Below are positions 1 through 11,719 of a stretch of DNA of 64,000 nucleotides, piece by piece (the stretch's first letter is position 1; each line of letters opens with the position of its first letter). Source of the DNA: Phallusia mammillata (taxonomy: Eukaryota > Chordata > Ascidiacea > Phlebobranchia > Ascidiidae). The notes beneath the pieces were generated by a model, which saw only the letters and a program-made list of their open reading frames with translations, was not told the DNA's origin and ran no database searches. The stretch lies in assembly GCA_003260075.1 (NCBI GenBank), contig QLIY01000643.1, positions 12,569-76,568 of the forward strand, in the 5' to 3' direction. The position numbers and the translations under genes are program-made.

Positions 1-642
1 TCAATCTACGCATATTTATTGGTTATTACACACTGGAATACATGCGTCCTATTAATCTACAAATCATATCTGCAAAAATCGCTACACAAAAGCCTAAAAT
101 AAAAATTATCGTCATTTTTCCACTTTCTCCCCATTGCCCGCAATGCATTTTTGGGGCTTCCTTTTGCAGCCGCCATTACGCTTCAATTTGCTTCAAAAAT
201 CACCCAACCGTTCAACGGAGTAGCGCAATCCAGTGTTTATAGAGATCAGTGGGCCCAGGGCCTTCAAATACCGCGTGGTGGGTTTAGCCCACTTAATTGA
301 TTATCGCTGGGTATAGGTTATTTTGAACATACCAAGCAATGCATTTAGATTGAAAAAATAAGAGCGCAGTGTATCCTAACCGTTTTTCTTGCGATGTGAG
401 TTGACAATATTGCAGGTACCGTATATACTCGCCGATAGGTCGCACTATTAGTTTTGTGTTAAAAAAGTTTAATTAGAGTTGACTCGCACATAAGTCGCAC
501 TGAAAATCTAGGGGTTTAAAAGGCCCTTTCCCTAGCTTTGTTTGCATAAATAACTTTCTATTTTTTTGTAGGGCTTAATTCCTTAATATAATCAAAATAA
601 CTGAGAATGGAAAGCATTTTCCAAGTTACGAAATCCGTCAAT

Positions 643-644
<2 letters not shown>

Positions 645-727
<83 letters not shown>
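645..727. repeat. G homopolymer, 83 nt, probable assembly gap
   Basis: This is an uninterrupted run of 83 G. It is flanked by a perfect 15-bp inverted repeat: ATAACTGAGAATGGA begins about 46 bp to its left and TCCATTCTCAGTTAT begins 5 bp to its right. No direct duplication of the flanks is visible here, unlike most other runs in the window. It is probably a filled gap inside a hairpin-forming element. Confidence 0.6.
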
Positions 728-729
<2 letters not shown>

Positions 730-802
730 CTATCCATTCTCAGTTATACAATTAAATAAACGGTGATCGTCGATGACCATGTTGCCTGTTGAAGGGTTAG
801 AT

Positions 803-1163
803 CAGTGGTTCCCAAACTTTGGTGGACCGTGGCCCCCTAAAAGTCACTTTTTGGCCTCGTGGCCACCTTTAAGTAACCCTGAAGGTCCTGTAGCCCCCTT
901 GAAAAGTGTAAAAGGCAATCTCGAGTTGAAATTCGGTACTAATTTCGACTTTAAACAGGTCGAATAGGGTAACCAAGAATCCGCAATCGTTAAAAACCTC
1001 AATATAGACAAATAGTATGTGAAATAGTCGATTGAATTAGGGAATAAACGTAAAAAAGAAAATGGCGTTTAGTGGGTGTTTCTTGTGAATTTAGACCTGT
1101 GGCCCCCCGGAACACAGCTCGTGGCCCCCCTGGGGGGCCATGGGCCCTGGTTGGGAACCACTG
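803..1163. mobile_element. hAT-like non-autonomous element (MITE)
   Basis: The inverted ends CAGTGGTTCCCAAAC and GTTGGGAACCACTG bound 361 bp. The flanking octamers GGTTAGAT and CATTAGAT match at 6 of 8 positions, as an aged hAT target duplication would. The interior is rich in GGCC/GGGGGCC motifs and closely resembles the element at 17800-18160. There is no coding capacity. Confidence 0.75.
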
Positions 1164-2123
1164 CATTAGATACTGTACGTTCAGTTCAAATACTCTCAGT
1201 ATAATCAAAATATGTTTACATTTTTTCTCAACAAAGCGGGAAAATTCAATGCACGCTGAGTGGTTGCATGTGCGTGTGCGCTCATGAAACTGTCTCGCAT
1301 TGGTATGTGCGTGAACGAGCGCATGCACCCGTATTCGATAGAACCACAGTGGCAATAGCACATTTCCACTACATTTCGCGTCTATAACGCCCACCCTTAA
1401 TTTTTTACAGAAAATTAGTATAAAATTTTGCGCGTTATACTCGAATAAATACGTTATATCCGCCCAATAAGCCGACCCCAGAAAATTAGGTTGAAAACGT
1501 GAGGTCCGTAAAATCGGCTTATTAGCTGGAAAATACGGTACTTGCAATAGCCGAAAACTTTCAATTTTGTTCCGACTTGGTGGCGATTTGCACTTATGTC
1601 GAGCGGATTGGTCGCACCTATATTTAAAATAAAATATATAAGGAAAAAGTAACTAAATGCTGCAGGTAACTTTTGCATTTGAAAAAAATGCGTAAATCCT
1701 GCTGGTAGCTTACCGCGTTTAAGGTTAGGTTTGTAATTTTATGTTTAGTCATAGTGTAATGGCAATCATGAATCAGTGAAAAGTCATCAGGGTACCAGAA
1801 CGTTTGTGGCCGAATGGCAAACCGATTTTGAAAGTGTGCAAAAAATTCCAGCCCGAAGTGTGTTTTCGTTTTACCCTCACTATTGAAATAGAAACCATAC
1901 CAGTTTTGACTTCACAAAATCTGTTCAATTTCAAAAAACCAAAACAAATGATTGATCTTTTGTTTCGTATCACACTTGGACGCGTTACTTAAAAAAAATA
2001 CAGACCAGAAACTAAAAAACTCCCTACTTCGGTTGCAAATTTCAAACCTCCCCTCTGTTCTGTGAATCTGTTTGATACGAACCAGGCCTTGCTGTTCCTG
2101 GAACTTTGTTTTGTTCACAGAAG

Positions 2124-2448
2124 TCCTGTGGCTCTCAACCAGGGCCCTGGTCACCCAGGGAGGCCACGGGTCTAGCCTCAGTATAAACATCCACCAAAAG
2201 TCAGTGAGCCATTTTCTTTTGTAATGTTTAGAATGAGGTGTGTTGCAAATGATTTAATTTCCTAATTTAATCAACTATTAGCAACACTGTTTGTCCATAT
2301 TGAGGTTTGTTTTTAGAAAAAAAATCCAGATAGAATATGGACTTTACAATTTAGGTGAGTTTGCTACTTGCATTTTTTGGTAGGTGGCCACATGTCTTAA
2401 GGGGGTTACTTATAGGACCCACAGTGCATGAAAGGTTGAGAACTACTG
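2124..2448. mobile_element. Degenerate hAT-like element
   Basis: The left end, around CTGTGGCTCTCAACCAGGGCC, and the right end, AAGGTTGAGAACTACTG, are diverged inverted copies of the CAGTGGTTCTCAACC terminus seen elsewhere in the window. No clear target duplication remains, so it is probably an old copy. The borders are good to a few bases. Confidence 0.45.
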
Positions 2449-2932
2449 ACCTAGTCCCTTTATGAATCAAGTCACATGAATTCAAAGTACCTCCTGATCG
2501 CAGTGAGAATCAAAAGTAAGAATTGCCAGCACACATATTGGGTTAAAAACACCGTTTAACAAGGCTGGTGTAACTTATCATGTTTCCATGCCTTATATGA
2601 GAACATTTCTTGCCAAGATATTTAAACTGCTCTGCATCATCAAAATCAGATGTGCTAGTTTGACATTAAACTTCAGAAACAAACTAAGGCATGTTGTCCA
2701 AGCATTTTGGACAACCCCGCACAGTAAAGAATAATGCAAAACTTAAGAAATCTGAAACCACAACATTTCCACAAATAAAAGGTTTACTTAAATTTGTTTA
2801 GGGAACCCGAACATAAACATCACAAAAAACTGGAACATTTCAGGTATTGTGACCACTAGGCAATCAAAGTTACACATTTTCGCTTGTGGATTCCGCAGGA
2901 ATCTGCAAACATGGTTGAAACAAAGAGAAAAT

Positions 2933-2938
2933 TTTATT
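2933..2938 (-). terminator. Poly(A) signal for NDUFAB1
   Basis: AATAAA on the minus strand lies 11 bp past the NDUFAB1 stop codon, which implies a very short 3' UTR. Confidence 0.5.
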
Positions 2939-2948
2939 AAATACTTGA

Positions 2949-3986
<1,038 letters not shown>

Positions 3987-4086
3987 TGCAATGGATTCTG
4001 CAAACCTTCCAACTGCAAATAGGGATTAAAAACTCAATATTTTTACCACCTGTATTGCACAATGTAAAAAGAAGTTTAGCTTAGTG

Positions 4087-4677
4087 CAGTAGTTCTTAAC
4101 TGTGCGTCGTGACACCCTGGTGCGTCATTTAAGTTTTCCAAGAGCATCGCAATAGTTCTGTTTCATGGCTTTTTGTTGTTGTATCAATAAATACGGTGGT
4201 ACTAAATACCGCATGATACTGCATAATACCGCATGATACCACATGATACCGCATGTGACAGCATGGTATACCGCATGTGACTGCATGGTATGCCGCATGT
4301 TATCACACCACAGGAAGTTGTGAAGAACTTGAATATGCTTTTACGAAAATATAATTTTGCGGACTTTTGAAAACGTTAACGGTTAGAGCTATTCAGGTTG
4401 GGTAAAGGTTTATAAATGAAATGACACGACAATCTGGTTTATTTTACCCTTATTGGGCTTGTATTCCCACATTTCACATACAATGCAGTGTTTTAAGCTA
4501 CATATCATACGGTCACATGCGGTCACATGCGATCACATGCGGTCACATCCGGTATTTATTACCACCCCAATAAATACAACTTTAATAATACGTTTCCTCA
4601 TTAACTTTTATTTGCTGGTCGCAAGTCCAGAAAACTGTTTCATAGGCGTTGCAACAAAAAAAGTTTAAAAACCATTA
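4087..4677. mobile_element. hAT-like MITE with nested insertion
   Basis: The left end is CAGTAGTTCTTAACTGTGCG. GCTTAGTG at 4079-4086 is repeated exactly at 4678-4685 as an 8-bp target duplication. The outer parts match the shorter element at 18938-19153, including GTGCGTCG and TTTGTTGTTGTATCAATAAA, so this copy is that family plus an insertion of about 373 bp. The right end has drifted from the usual CACTG. Confidence 0.75.
4195..4567. mobile_element. Nested TIR element with ACCGCATG iterations
   Basis: This insertion sits inside the surrounding element and is flanked by direct repeats CAATAAATAC (4185-4194 and 4568-4577). Its ends are inverted: GGTGGTACTAAATACCG on the left and the complement of CGGTATTTATTACCACC on the right. 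The left arm repeats ACCGCATG(T/A) units and the right arm repeats the reverse form GGTCACATGC, so the element could fold on itself. No ORF is present. Confidence 0.65.
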
Positions 4678-4685
4678 GCTTAGTG

Positions 4686-5550
4686 TATTGGAAATTGGAA
4701 TCTAGTTTTTTTGTTTTTAAAGTGGTCTTTGTTAAGAAGTATTAATGGATACATTTAAATAGGGCACTAAGTTCAGGTATAAAGCTGTTCTTTTTTCAGA
4801 ACATTTCACATGGTTCGAGCATGCAACTTACATTTTCATATGTTATAACTGTAGTATATAGTCAACAGAGAAATAAAAAATATAATTAAAAAAAGGGCAC
4901 AAGCGTTTTGTAAAAATAAAATGGTCACAAAAAATGTAAAAGCGTTGAGCAATAATGTACAGGTCAAACTATTCTCAACTCAAGTCGGTTTCTTGAATAT
5001 CTGTATTTTTTTGCTGACACAAAAGTTTCAAGTTGTTTGCAAGTTTTAAAACAGCACATTTTTATTTTTAACTTCGTCATTCAGATCTGCAATGAAGCGT
5101 GTCAGGTTAGCGGCGGTACATTCATAACGATTTATGATATTTGCACCAAATGTGATTAGTGATTACCATATTTTTTCTATATTGAAGAATTATCTTTTAA
5201 ATATTGGTCACAAAAGTAAAAAAATAGTTCAGTTGTATGGTTAAAAAATGATTTAAAAACCTTTGAAAACGCCGGTACAAAAAATGTGACTTCGTTTTGC
5301 TTGACTGATTTCAAGCCGTTTTTCGCTTGACAACGTTTGAAACAAAGTTTGTTTTTTCCTTTTGTGTGAACGATTTTTGTGCTTTTTATGCATAAATGAA
5401 GAAAATTAGCAAACAAACCGGTTGATTAGGTGGTTTTTGGTTTGTGTAATCGCACTTAAGTTTAAACTGTCTTGTTTATAATGAGGTCAAATTCTTTATC
5501 ATTTATTTTTCTGTAGGCTGTTGATTTGAAGACGATACTACACAATCACC
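4686..5550. other. Divergent intergenic region upstream of CBY1
   Basis: AT-rich sequence with no gene or repeat recognised. It probably contains CBY1 promoter and 5' UTR sequence. A T-rich stretch ending TTTCTGTAG at about 5516 could be a splice acceptor for a 5' leader. Confidence 0.4.
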
Positions 5551-6175
5551 ATGCCTTTGGGTCTTCCAACTGTATTTGGCCAGAAAGGGTTTAGTCCCAA
5601 AAAGTCAGAAGCAAGAAAATCAGCATCTTTATCCAATCTAGCTAATTTGGATGCATCTGATCGTGCAAGGGAATTTGGACTGGAGTATGGGGAGGCTTCA
5701 ATAAAGCTCAATGGGGCGGAGTTCAAGTTTGAAGATGGACTTTGGCAAGCAGGTGTGAACAGATACTTAAAATGAGATTTGGATACGAAACATTTATCAG
5801 TCAATATACTTACATTTTGTAGCTTTTAAAAGAAACTTTGTATTTGTACAGTCTGTTGAACTAACTATTGTTTTTGTGTGCAGAATCTGGTGTTGGAGGT
5901 GTTCCACACAAAGAAATGATAAAATTAAAGAAGGAAAATGAGAGATTAACAGACGAGAACAACATGCTCAAGTTAAAACTGGATATCCTGTTGGATATGG
6001 TGAGAACTATTTTTAGCTATACCAAACAGATTTTCATGACGGCAAAAAAGCCTAACTGCACTGTTATGTTTGTGTTGATGACAAAAATGTATTTTAGGTG
6101 TCTGAAACTACTGCTGAGTGTCAGCTTCTTGAAAAAGAGAGGGATGATGCATTTCGAAAAACAAAGATCAGATGA
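5551..6175 (+). CDS. CBY1: Protein chibby homolog 1
   Basis: Exons 5551-5752, 5884-5999 and 6098-6175 join in frame (396 nt, 131 aa), close to the 126 aa of the human protein. The N-terminus has GFSPKKSEARKSASLSNL, with the RKSAS serine motif that vertebrate chibby uses for phosphorylation-dependent 14-3-3 binding. The middle reads LEYGEASIKLNG...KFEDGLWQAESG, typical of the family. The C-terminal third is a leucine-heptad coiled coil (LKKENERLTDENNMLKLKLD) followed by LLDMVSETTAECQLLEKERD. Chibby antagonises beta-catenin-dependent transcription and works at the distal centriole and basal body in ciliogenesis. The frame remains open past the first donor only briefly and past the second donor to 6260, so unspliced readings give false C-termini. 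It converges on TOMM22, 311 bp away. Confidence 0.96.
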
Positions 6176-6347
6176 CCTTTTTAAGAACACATTTTTTTTC
6201 TTGAATCTCTTAATGACTGAGGTCCTTTTTTTCAATATCTCATGGCTGCAAGAACAGTAGTAAAACAAACATTTTTACAACCACAAACATATTACTGTGG
6301 ATGCCCCACTGTTTTTAGTTTCTTATTTGAATATTTTTGCTATCTTT

Positions 6348-6363
6348 TTTATTTGTCAATAAA
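6348..6363. terminator. Opposed poly(A) signals of CBY1 and TOMM22
   Basis: AATAAA at 6358-6363 on the plus strand serves CBY1, and AATAAA at 6348-6353 on the minus strand could serve TOMM22. They are adjacent and opposed within a 311-bp convergent spacer, so the two transcripts probably overlap by some tens of bases. Confidence 0.55.
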
Positions 6364-6486
6364 GCAGTAAAATAACAACGATGTCATTAGATAGCATCAA
6401 TTGAAACCAGAACCACATTGTTCCGATCAGTCCAGTTCATGCAAAAAGCATTGTTCCATCATAAAAAAAGAAAAATTTAAATTGAT

Positions 6487-9400
6487 TCATCTTGATGGTG
6501 GAGGAGGAGCCATTCCCATACCAGATGGAACACCAGAAACTGCAGCAGTTGGTCCAAGTAAAATCTAAAAAAACATGCAGTTGAGGATGTATTTGTCCAT
6601 TGGTTTGATTATTTCAACAATGGTTGTTTATAAAAAAAAACATTGTTTTTTTAAAGCCCAGCCAAAACAACATCTACTATTTTACACAATACTAGTGGTT
6701 CTACAAGTACAAATTCATTCCTTATTCCATAAAATAGCCCTATAACTGCCAGTAGGTGATTTGATTGTAAAACACTGATTATTAAGTGCAAAGAATGGCA
6801 AACAAAGCATTAAAAAATGCAAACATCTTGTGCATTAAAATAAACACTAGGGTTCCTCTATTTCTCGACTTTTTCGTTTCTCGAGAAATTAAAAATCTAT
6901 TTCTCGAGAGTCTCAAAAAGTTGATTTTCTAACAAAAACAAACAAAAAAATGTCCGATTGTACATTTTTTCGCTTCTAGTAGCGATTCGCTAGCAAACCA
7001 GCAAAAAACGAAGCGACTGTTATAGATCTTATGCAACCAGGCGTGACTACGGCCTGGGAAAGGTGAAAGTTTAGCGCAGGGGTGTCCAACTCGAACACAC
7101 CGCCGTGCAAAATATAGTTTTAAAATATACTCGCGTGCCAACGTTTGGTACTTTTTCTAAACTATTCTTAAATGTCTTGACGGTACGGGTTTAATATATG
7201 ATAATCCAAAAACCTTTTGTTATGTTTATGCGACACAAGATACAAATAGTTTGCAACGGGGCTCAAGTTTTATCAAAAAATGAACAATTTAATTAGTGGG
7301 CTGTTTAACTTTATTACTGATAATCTTTACTGAAGTTAGAATAAAGGCCAAGAAGAATCAATAGAATAGAGGCCAGGAAGAATAAAAGCTTGTGTGCCAT
7401 TTTCAAATGCTCTGCGTGCCACTTTTGGCATGCGTGCCACGTGTTGGACACCCCTGCATTTACTTTTTGTTTAAGATACGTGACGTAATTTTTCTCGAAA
7501 TTTCTTTATTTCTTTCTCAAGAATCGAGACTCGATTTTTTCGAGATTTCTCAAGAATTTCTCGAGAAGGAACTCTAATAAACACGCTTTCTAACAAAAAA
7601 TAGTAGTGGGTTTATAAAAACTGATTTTAGAACATCTGTACAAGAAGTTAAGAAAAGTATCAGTGCAGCAAAGACACAGATTGCATAACCTTCAAGTCTA
7701 AAAAACACACATACTATTTACCTGTCTTTGATGTTGTTGCTGTTGTTGTTCCATGTTAAATCTCTCTTGTTCAAAAACAATTGGGACAACCAAAATCATA
7801 AAACCTGTTGTTCCAACCCACATGGCTGATCTTACAAATCTGTGCAAAAAAGTATATTTTTAGTTAGTATTGACACTGAAGTATCAATCAATGTTTTTAT
7901 TTGTCAGGCTTTCAAAAATGAAAATGTACAACCAAAATTAACCACATGACAGGTCAGTGAAAGGCCAATTATTGGCCACTAAGCCATTGGCCCAGTAACA
8001 AAACAAACAAGGAAATGTGAATATTAACATTGTGTATGCAGGCAGCGAAAGATCTGGTTATCCATCAGCCATCCCTTACATGGGTGCATTTACGTAAGAA
8101 CATCAACAAATACATGGAGAAAATAATCGCAATGACAAAAAGATGTCACTGCAACAAATGTAAAAAATAAGTAATCAACACATGATAAGGAAATAAATGC
8201 AGCAAATAAACAATATATTCAAAAGTAGAAATCAACAGAACAGTTGTGCACATGCAATATTTCCATACCTTGCCTTAATATGTAGTATGTACTGCCTACT
8301 TTGAGTATACCTGTATAATTTTTTGGTTCCCAAAACAGTGTAATCTGCAGATTTTGCAGTTGCATTTCTCAAGGAATCAGGAAACATCTCAGTTAAACCC
8401 CATAAACGCTCATACAGTGTTTCATCTTCAAAGTCCTGTGGTACAAAAAATGAAATTGCAAATTATACATATATGCCAGATTGGAAAGTTTTATTTTTGC
8501 GCGGAGGATATTTTTTTCTTCAAACTAACTGCGCGGATTTTTGCGCGGAATTACAATTTTCTGCGCGGATTGATAGACTTTTGATTGACAGGTGGATTTA
8601 ACGATTCACGCAATTTGTATGTAACGCCTGCAAGACTATCCAGCCAACAAAAAGAACAACTAAATAAAGTAATAAACACGACGAGTCTTCAGTTTTGCTC
8701 TATTGCGCATGCAGCTGTTCTGCTAGATTCGGCAATTTTCCGTTTTCATAACGATTCAAACATTTTACTGATTTGTTTCATGGGGATAGTTTATGATTGC
8801 CAAACTGCTCGTAACTGTCAGTAATTATTTGTCTTGCACAAAACATTATTTTATGTAACTTGCCTAGCCGACAGTCACTGTAATAGTCAAACTACGTCCT
8901 AACAATACAGATAAATGTACTTTTAACGACTACGTTAGCGAAATAGAAATGTTATTTCAAGCGTGACGATCGGTAAGATTTGATGTGCTTGACTGATTTA
9001 CGTGGATTGTTCGCGAAATAAGGCTTGTGACGACATAGAACTTCATTGTGCAACGAAAATATAAAATTTTAAAGAAAGTTTATTATAGTTACCTACGAAA
9101 GCTGTGCTAAGTTGCGCGGACAACATTTTTTTGCGCGGATTACACTTAAAAAGCCTAAATTTGCGCGGATTACTAGGGGAAATCCAAAATATTGCGCGGA
9201 GGATTTATCAGGCCATTCTTTCCAATCTGGCATATATGTTTAAAATACAACCATTGCTTTTGTTTTTAAAAAACATTACTAAATAACATCAAATCTCCAC
9301 TTTTTTGACTATGCTTAAGAAATATGTTTATGGCATGAAAGCAATCTGAGCAATGTACTCTTGCGATAGTTCTATTAGTACCAATTTTAAAAAGTACAAA

Positions 9401-9490
9401 AAGGAAAAGTTTATTGACCATAATAAAGCAAACTCGCAAAATACTTACTTCAATAACTTCTTCTTCAAGCTGTTTCAACACTTCACCCAT
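6487..9490 (-). CDS. TOMM22: Mitochondrial import receptor subunit TOM22
   Basis: Four exons join in frame: 9490-9449, 8435-8311, 7839-7722 and 6564-6487 (363 nt, 120 aa). The cytosolic N-terminus is acidic (LEEEVIEDFEDETLYERLWG), as expected for the presequence-binding arm. It runs into LTEMFPDSLRN and a single membrane segment around MWVGTTGFMILVVPIVF. A short intermembrane-space tail follows with a glutamine run (MEQQQQQHQRQ) and the family motif ILLGP. TOM22 is the central receptor and organiser of the outer-membrane TOM complex. The N-terminus is about 20 residues shorter than in human. Introns 1 and 3 host transposons (8467-9239 and 6848-7575) without breaking any exon. Confidence 0.95.
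6848..7575. mobile_element. hAT-type element with TCTCGAGAAA arms, in TOMM22 intron 3
   Basis: The flanks carry an exact 9-bp direct repeat AATAAACAC (6839-6847 and 7576-7584). The ends are imperfect inverted repeats (TAGGGTTCCTCTATTTCTCG; complement of GAGAAGGAACTCT). Both arms are built from variants of TTTCTCGAGAAA. A second element (7077-7456) has inserted inside, and no transposase ORF is visible. Confidence 0.65.
7077..7456. mobile_element. hAT-like MITE (CAGGGGTGTCC type), nested
   Basis: The inverted ends CAGGGGTGTCCAACTCG and GTGTTGGACACCCCTG bound 380 bp. The subterminal sequence carries repeated GCGTGCCAC motifs. Flanking octamers match only weakly. The 5'-CAGGGGTGTCCAA terminus is widespread among animal hAT elements. 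Confidence 0.7.
8467..9239. mobile_element. GCGCGGA-iteron element, copy 1 (deleted form), in TOMM22 intron 1
   Basis: A 22-bp perfect inverted repeat (8467-8488 and 9218-9239, containing ATGCCAGATTGG) borders the element. Inside it, TGCGCGGAGGAT lies close to both borders in the same orientation. About eight GCGCGGA iterons in total are all on the plus strand. The core matches 10513-11719 in reverse but lacks its middle of about 485 bp. The only ORF (8585-8824) has no recognisable domain. Confidence 0.7.
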
Positions 9491-10512
9491 TTTTTTGACA
9501 AGAAAAAACTTTATTTACCAAAACAGCAGAAAGGCTAGAAAGGAAAACACTATTTTGGGGTCAAGAAATTAATTAGAAACCTAAAAATCTACATACTTTG
9601 CATAATACACTTTGTCATGTAACGACTTTGCAAACTGTATCTGAAACTGAAACTATGTTACCAAGATGGCACCTTTTACTGCAGTTTGCTTTAAAAATAA
9701 CTGTTTTAAATGAAGATTTGTTGTCAAAGTGAGATCAGCGACGGCAATCGATCCACGTGATTTTATTACATTTCTATGTCCTATGTACATGTACGATTGT
9801 CATCCGCATTGCTCTCCACATAAATTAAAAAAGTCTTCATGCAATTTCTGCCAAAAATGTTAAATTATCAAAAAGTATTGTTTATTTAGTATATTCATGA
9901 ATTATCGTTGATATTTTTTATGTTGTGTTGTAAACAAATTTTAGAAGTACGGTGTTCTAACTTATTAAAAAAACGTCTTTTAGCTTTTGAATTATAATTT
10001 TTAAATCAGTTAGATTGTTTTAAAAAGCTAATTATTGTCAAAATAGCTGGCGTTTCGCCTCTTCCCAACAATATAAATTTTCCAATTTAAAAAAAATATT
10101 TTTTGCGTTTTGTATTTGGGGAATCACCTAAAATAACAACATTGTTGTTCAGCTGATGCAAACTTAGTAATAAAAGTTATTTACTTTTGTAACTATGAAA
10201 GGTTGCAGTAATTTGGTGCACGCGTTACATTTGCCGACGTGATGAACTAGTCCTTGGGCAAGGTTGTCTTTTTTATGCTTCGTTTGTTGTTGTGAGAAGA
10301 AGGCCAGTAGGTTTATATTGATTGAAAAAGCTGCAAAGTTGACTCAGTTGAGCAGCGTAAAATCGGTTGTAATGGGAGTAGTAAAAAATACTTTAGAAAT
10401 AGCTGGTTTGTCCAGTTCAGAAGCGTGGCAAGAAATATTCTTTACATTTTAAATTGCCTGTTTATTTTCTAGAAAACGGACATTCAATGCTATTGTTAAG
10501 CATTTTTTGTTT
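9491..10512. other. Divergent intergenic region of TOMM22 and ALDH5A1, left part
   Basis: AT-rich sequence with no gene recognised. The first few hundred bases should contain the TOMM22 promoter. A 62-codon ORF at 10264-10452 looks like chance. Confidence 0.4.
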
Positions 10513-11719
10513 GTAGGACATCCTCCGCGCATTATTTTGGATTTCCCCTTGTAATCCGCGCAAATTTAGGCTTTTTACGTGTAATCCGCGCAAAAAAATG
10601 TTGTCCGCGCAACTTAGCACAGCTTTCGTAGGTAACTATAATAAACTTTCTTTAAAATTTTATATTTTCGTTGCACAATGAAGTTTTATGTCGTCACAAG
10701 CCTTATTTCCTGAACAATCCACGTAAATCAGTCAAGCACATCGAAACTTACCCATCGTCACGCTTGAAATAACATTTCTATTTCGCTAACGTAGTCGTTA
10801 AAAGTACATTTATCTGTATTGTTAGGACGTAGTTTGACTATTAAAGTTACTGTCGGCTGGGCAAGTTACATAAAATAATGTTTTCTGTATGACTAATAAC
10901 TAAAAACAGTTAAGAGCAGTTTGGCAATCATATACTATCCCCATGAAACAAATCAGCAAAATGTTTGAATCGTTATGAAATTAAAAAAATGTAGAATCTA
11001 GCAGAACAGCTGCGTGCGCAATAGAGCAAAACTGAAGATTTGTCGTGTTTATTACTTTATTTAGTTGTTCTTTTTGTCGGCTGGGTAGTCTTGCAGGATG
11101 TTGCGTGATGCAACATGGTGCCATTTGCTAACCATGGTGTTGAAATAACACAGACAATCAATCATTTCCGTCATGCCTCAAATAGCAGGCGAACGGCACA
11201 AGGATGTGATATGGCTCGGTTTGCTCGGGTGGGACAGGAAACGTTTAGGCTTGCGTTGTTAAAAGAAACAAACCATGCATTTCAAAAACGAATAACTGAC
11301 GCATTCTTTATCGCAACTATCGTAACTTTATTCGCATGTATTCTCTTTTTGTTGTGTAAAGTTAGAAGCGCATCACGCAAGCTGGCAACCGGATATAAAG
11401 GCATAGCCCTGCTAAATAGTTTAACTCTAATTTAAACTAGAAGTAGTGCACAGAGGTCTATAAGCGTAAGAGTGAATTCACGCTTGACTAAGTATAAAAT
11501 TAAATTTTAGCTTGTGACGTCAGTTTAGACTTGAGACAGATAATTCAGTCTCAATAGGCTAACTGAAGCGTTAACACAGGCGTTACATACAAATTGCGTT
11601 AATCGTTAAATCCACCTGTCAATCAAAAGTCTATCAATCCGCGCTTAAAATTGTAATTCCGCGCAAAAATCCGCGCAATTATTTTGACGAAAAAAAAATA
11701 TCCTCCGCGTACAGTCCTA
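10513..11719. mobile_element. GCGCGGA-iteron element, copy 2 (longer form)
   Basis: This is the reverse-oriented relative of 8467-9239: TCCGCGC iterons at both ends and an alignable interior. The homologous core runs from about ATCCTCCGCGC (10519) to ATCCTCCGCG (near 11709). The immediate borders TAGGAC and GTCCTA are inverted to each other but differ from copy 1's 22-bp border. Copy 2 keeps about 485 bp (about 11096-11580) that copy 1 lacks, and this holds a 106-codon ORF (11115-11435, plus) of unknown nature. Confidence 0.65.

Larger units (their letters stand above)
417..1540. mobile_element. Degraded TIR element with TACCGTAT ends
   Basis: The left end starts TACCGTATATACTCGCC at 417 and the right end closes with ...AAAATACGGTA at 1540, giving imperfect inverted ends that both read TACCGTAT inward. 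The flanks share TTGCA next to each end, which could be the remains of an 8-bp target duplication. The interior is interrupted by a hAT-like element (803-1163) and by an 83-nt G run, and it has no transposase ORF. It may instead be two unrelated ends of the same repeat family. Confidence 0.4.
1541..2948. other. Intergenic sequence with no gene recognised
   Basis: I see only short chance ORFs here. A degenerate hAT-like element lies at about 2124-2448. The last bases before NDUFAB1 are its 3' untranslated region, because the NDUFAB1 stop codon is at 2949-2951 on the minus strand. Confidence 0.5.

Noticed and set aside
4500..4560. Regularly repeated GGTCACATGC units resembling a CRISPR array
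   Set aside because: The units are 10 bp with no spacers, lie inside a transposon, and the genome is eukaryotic.
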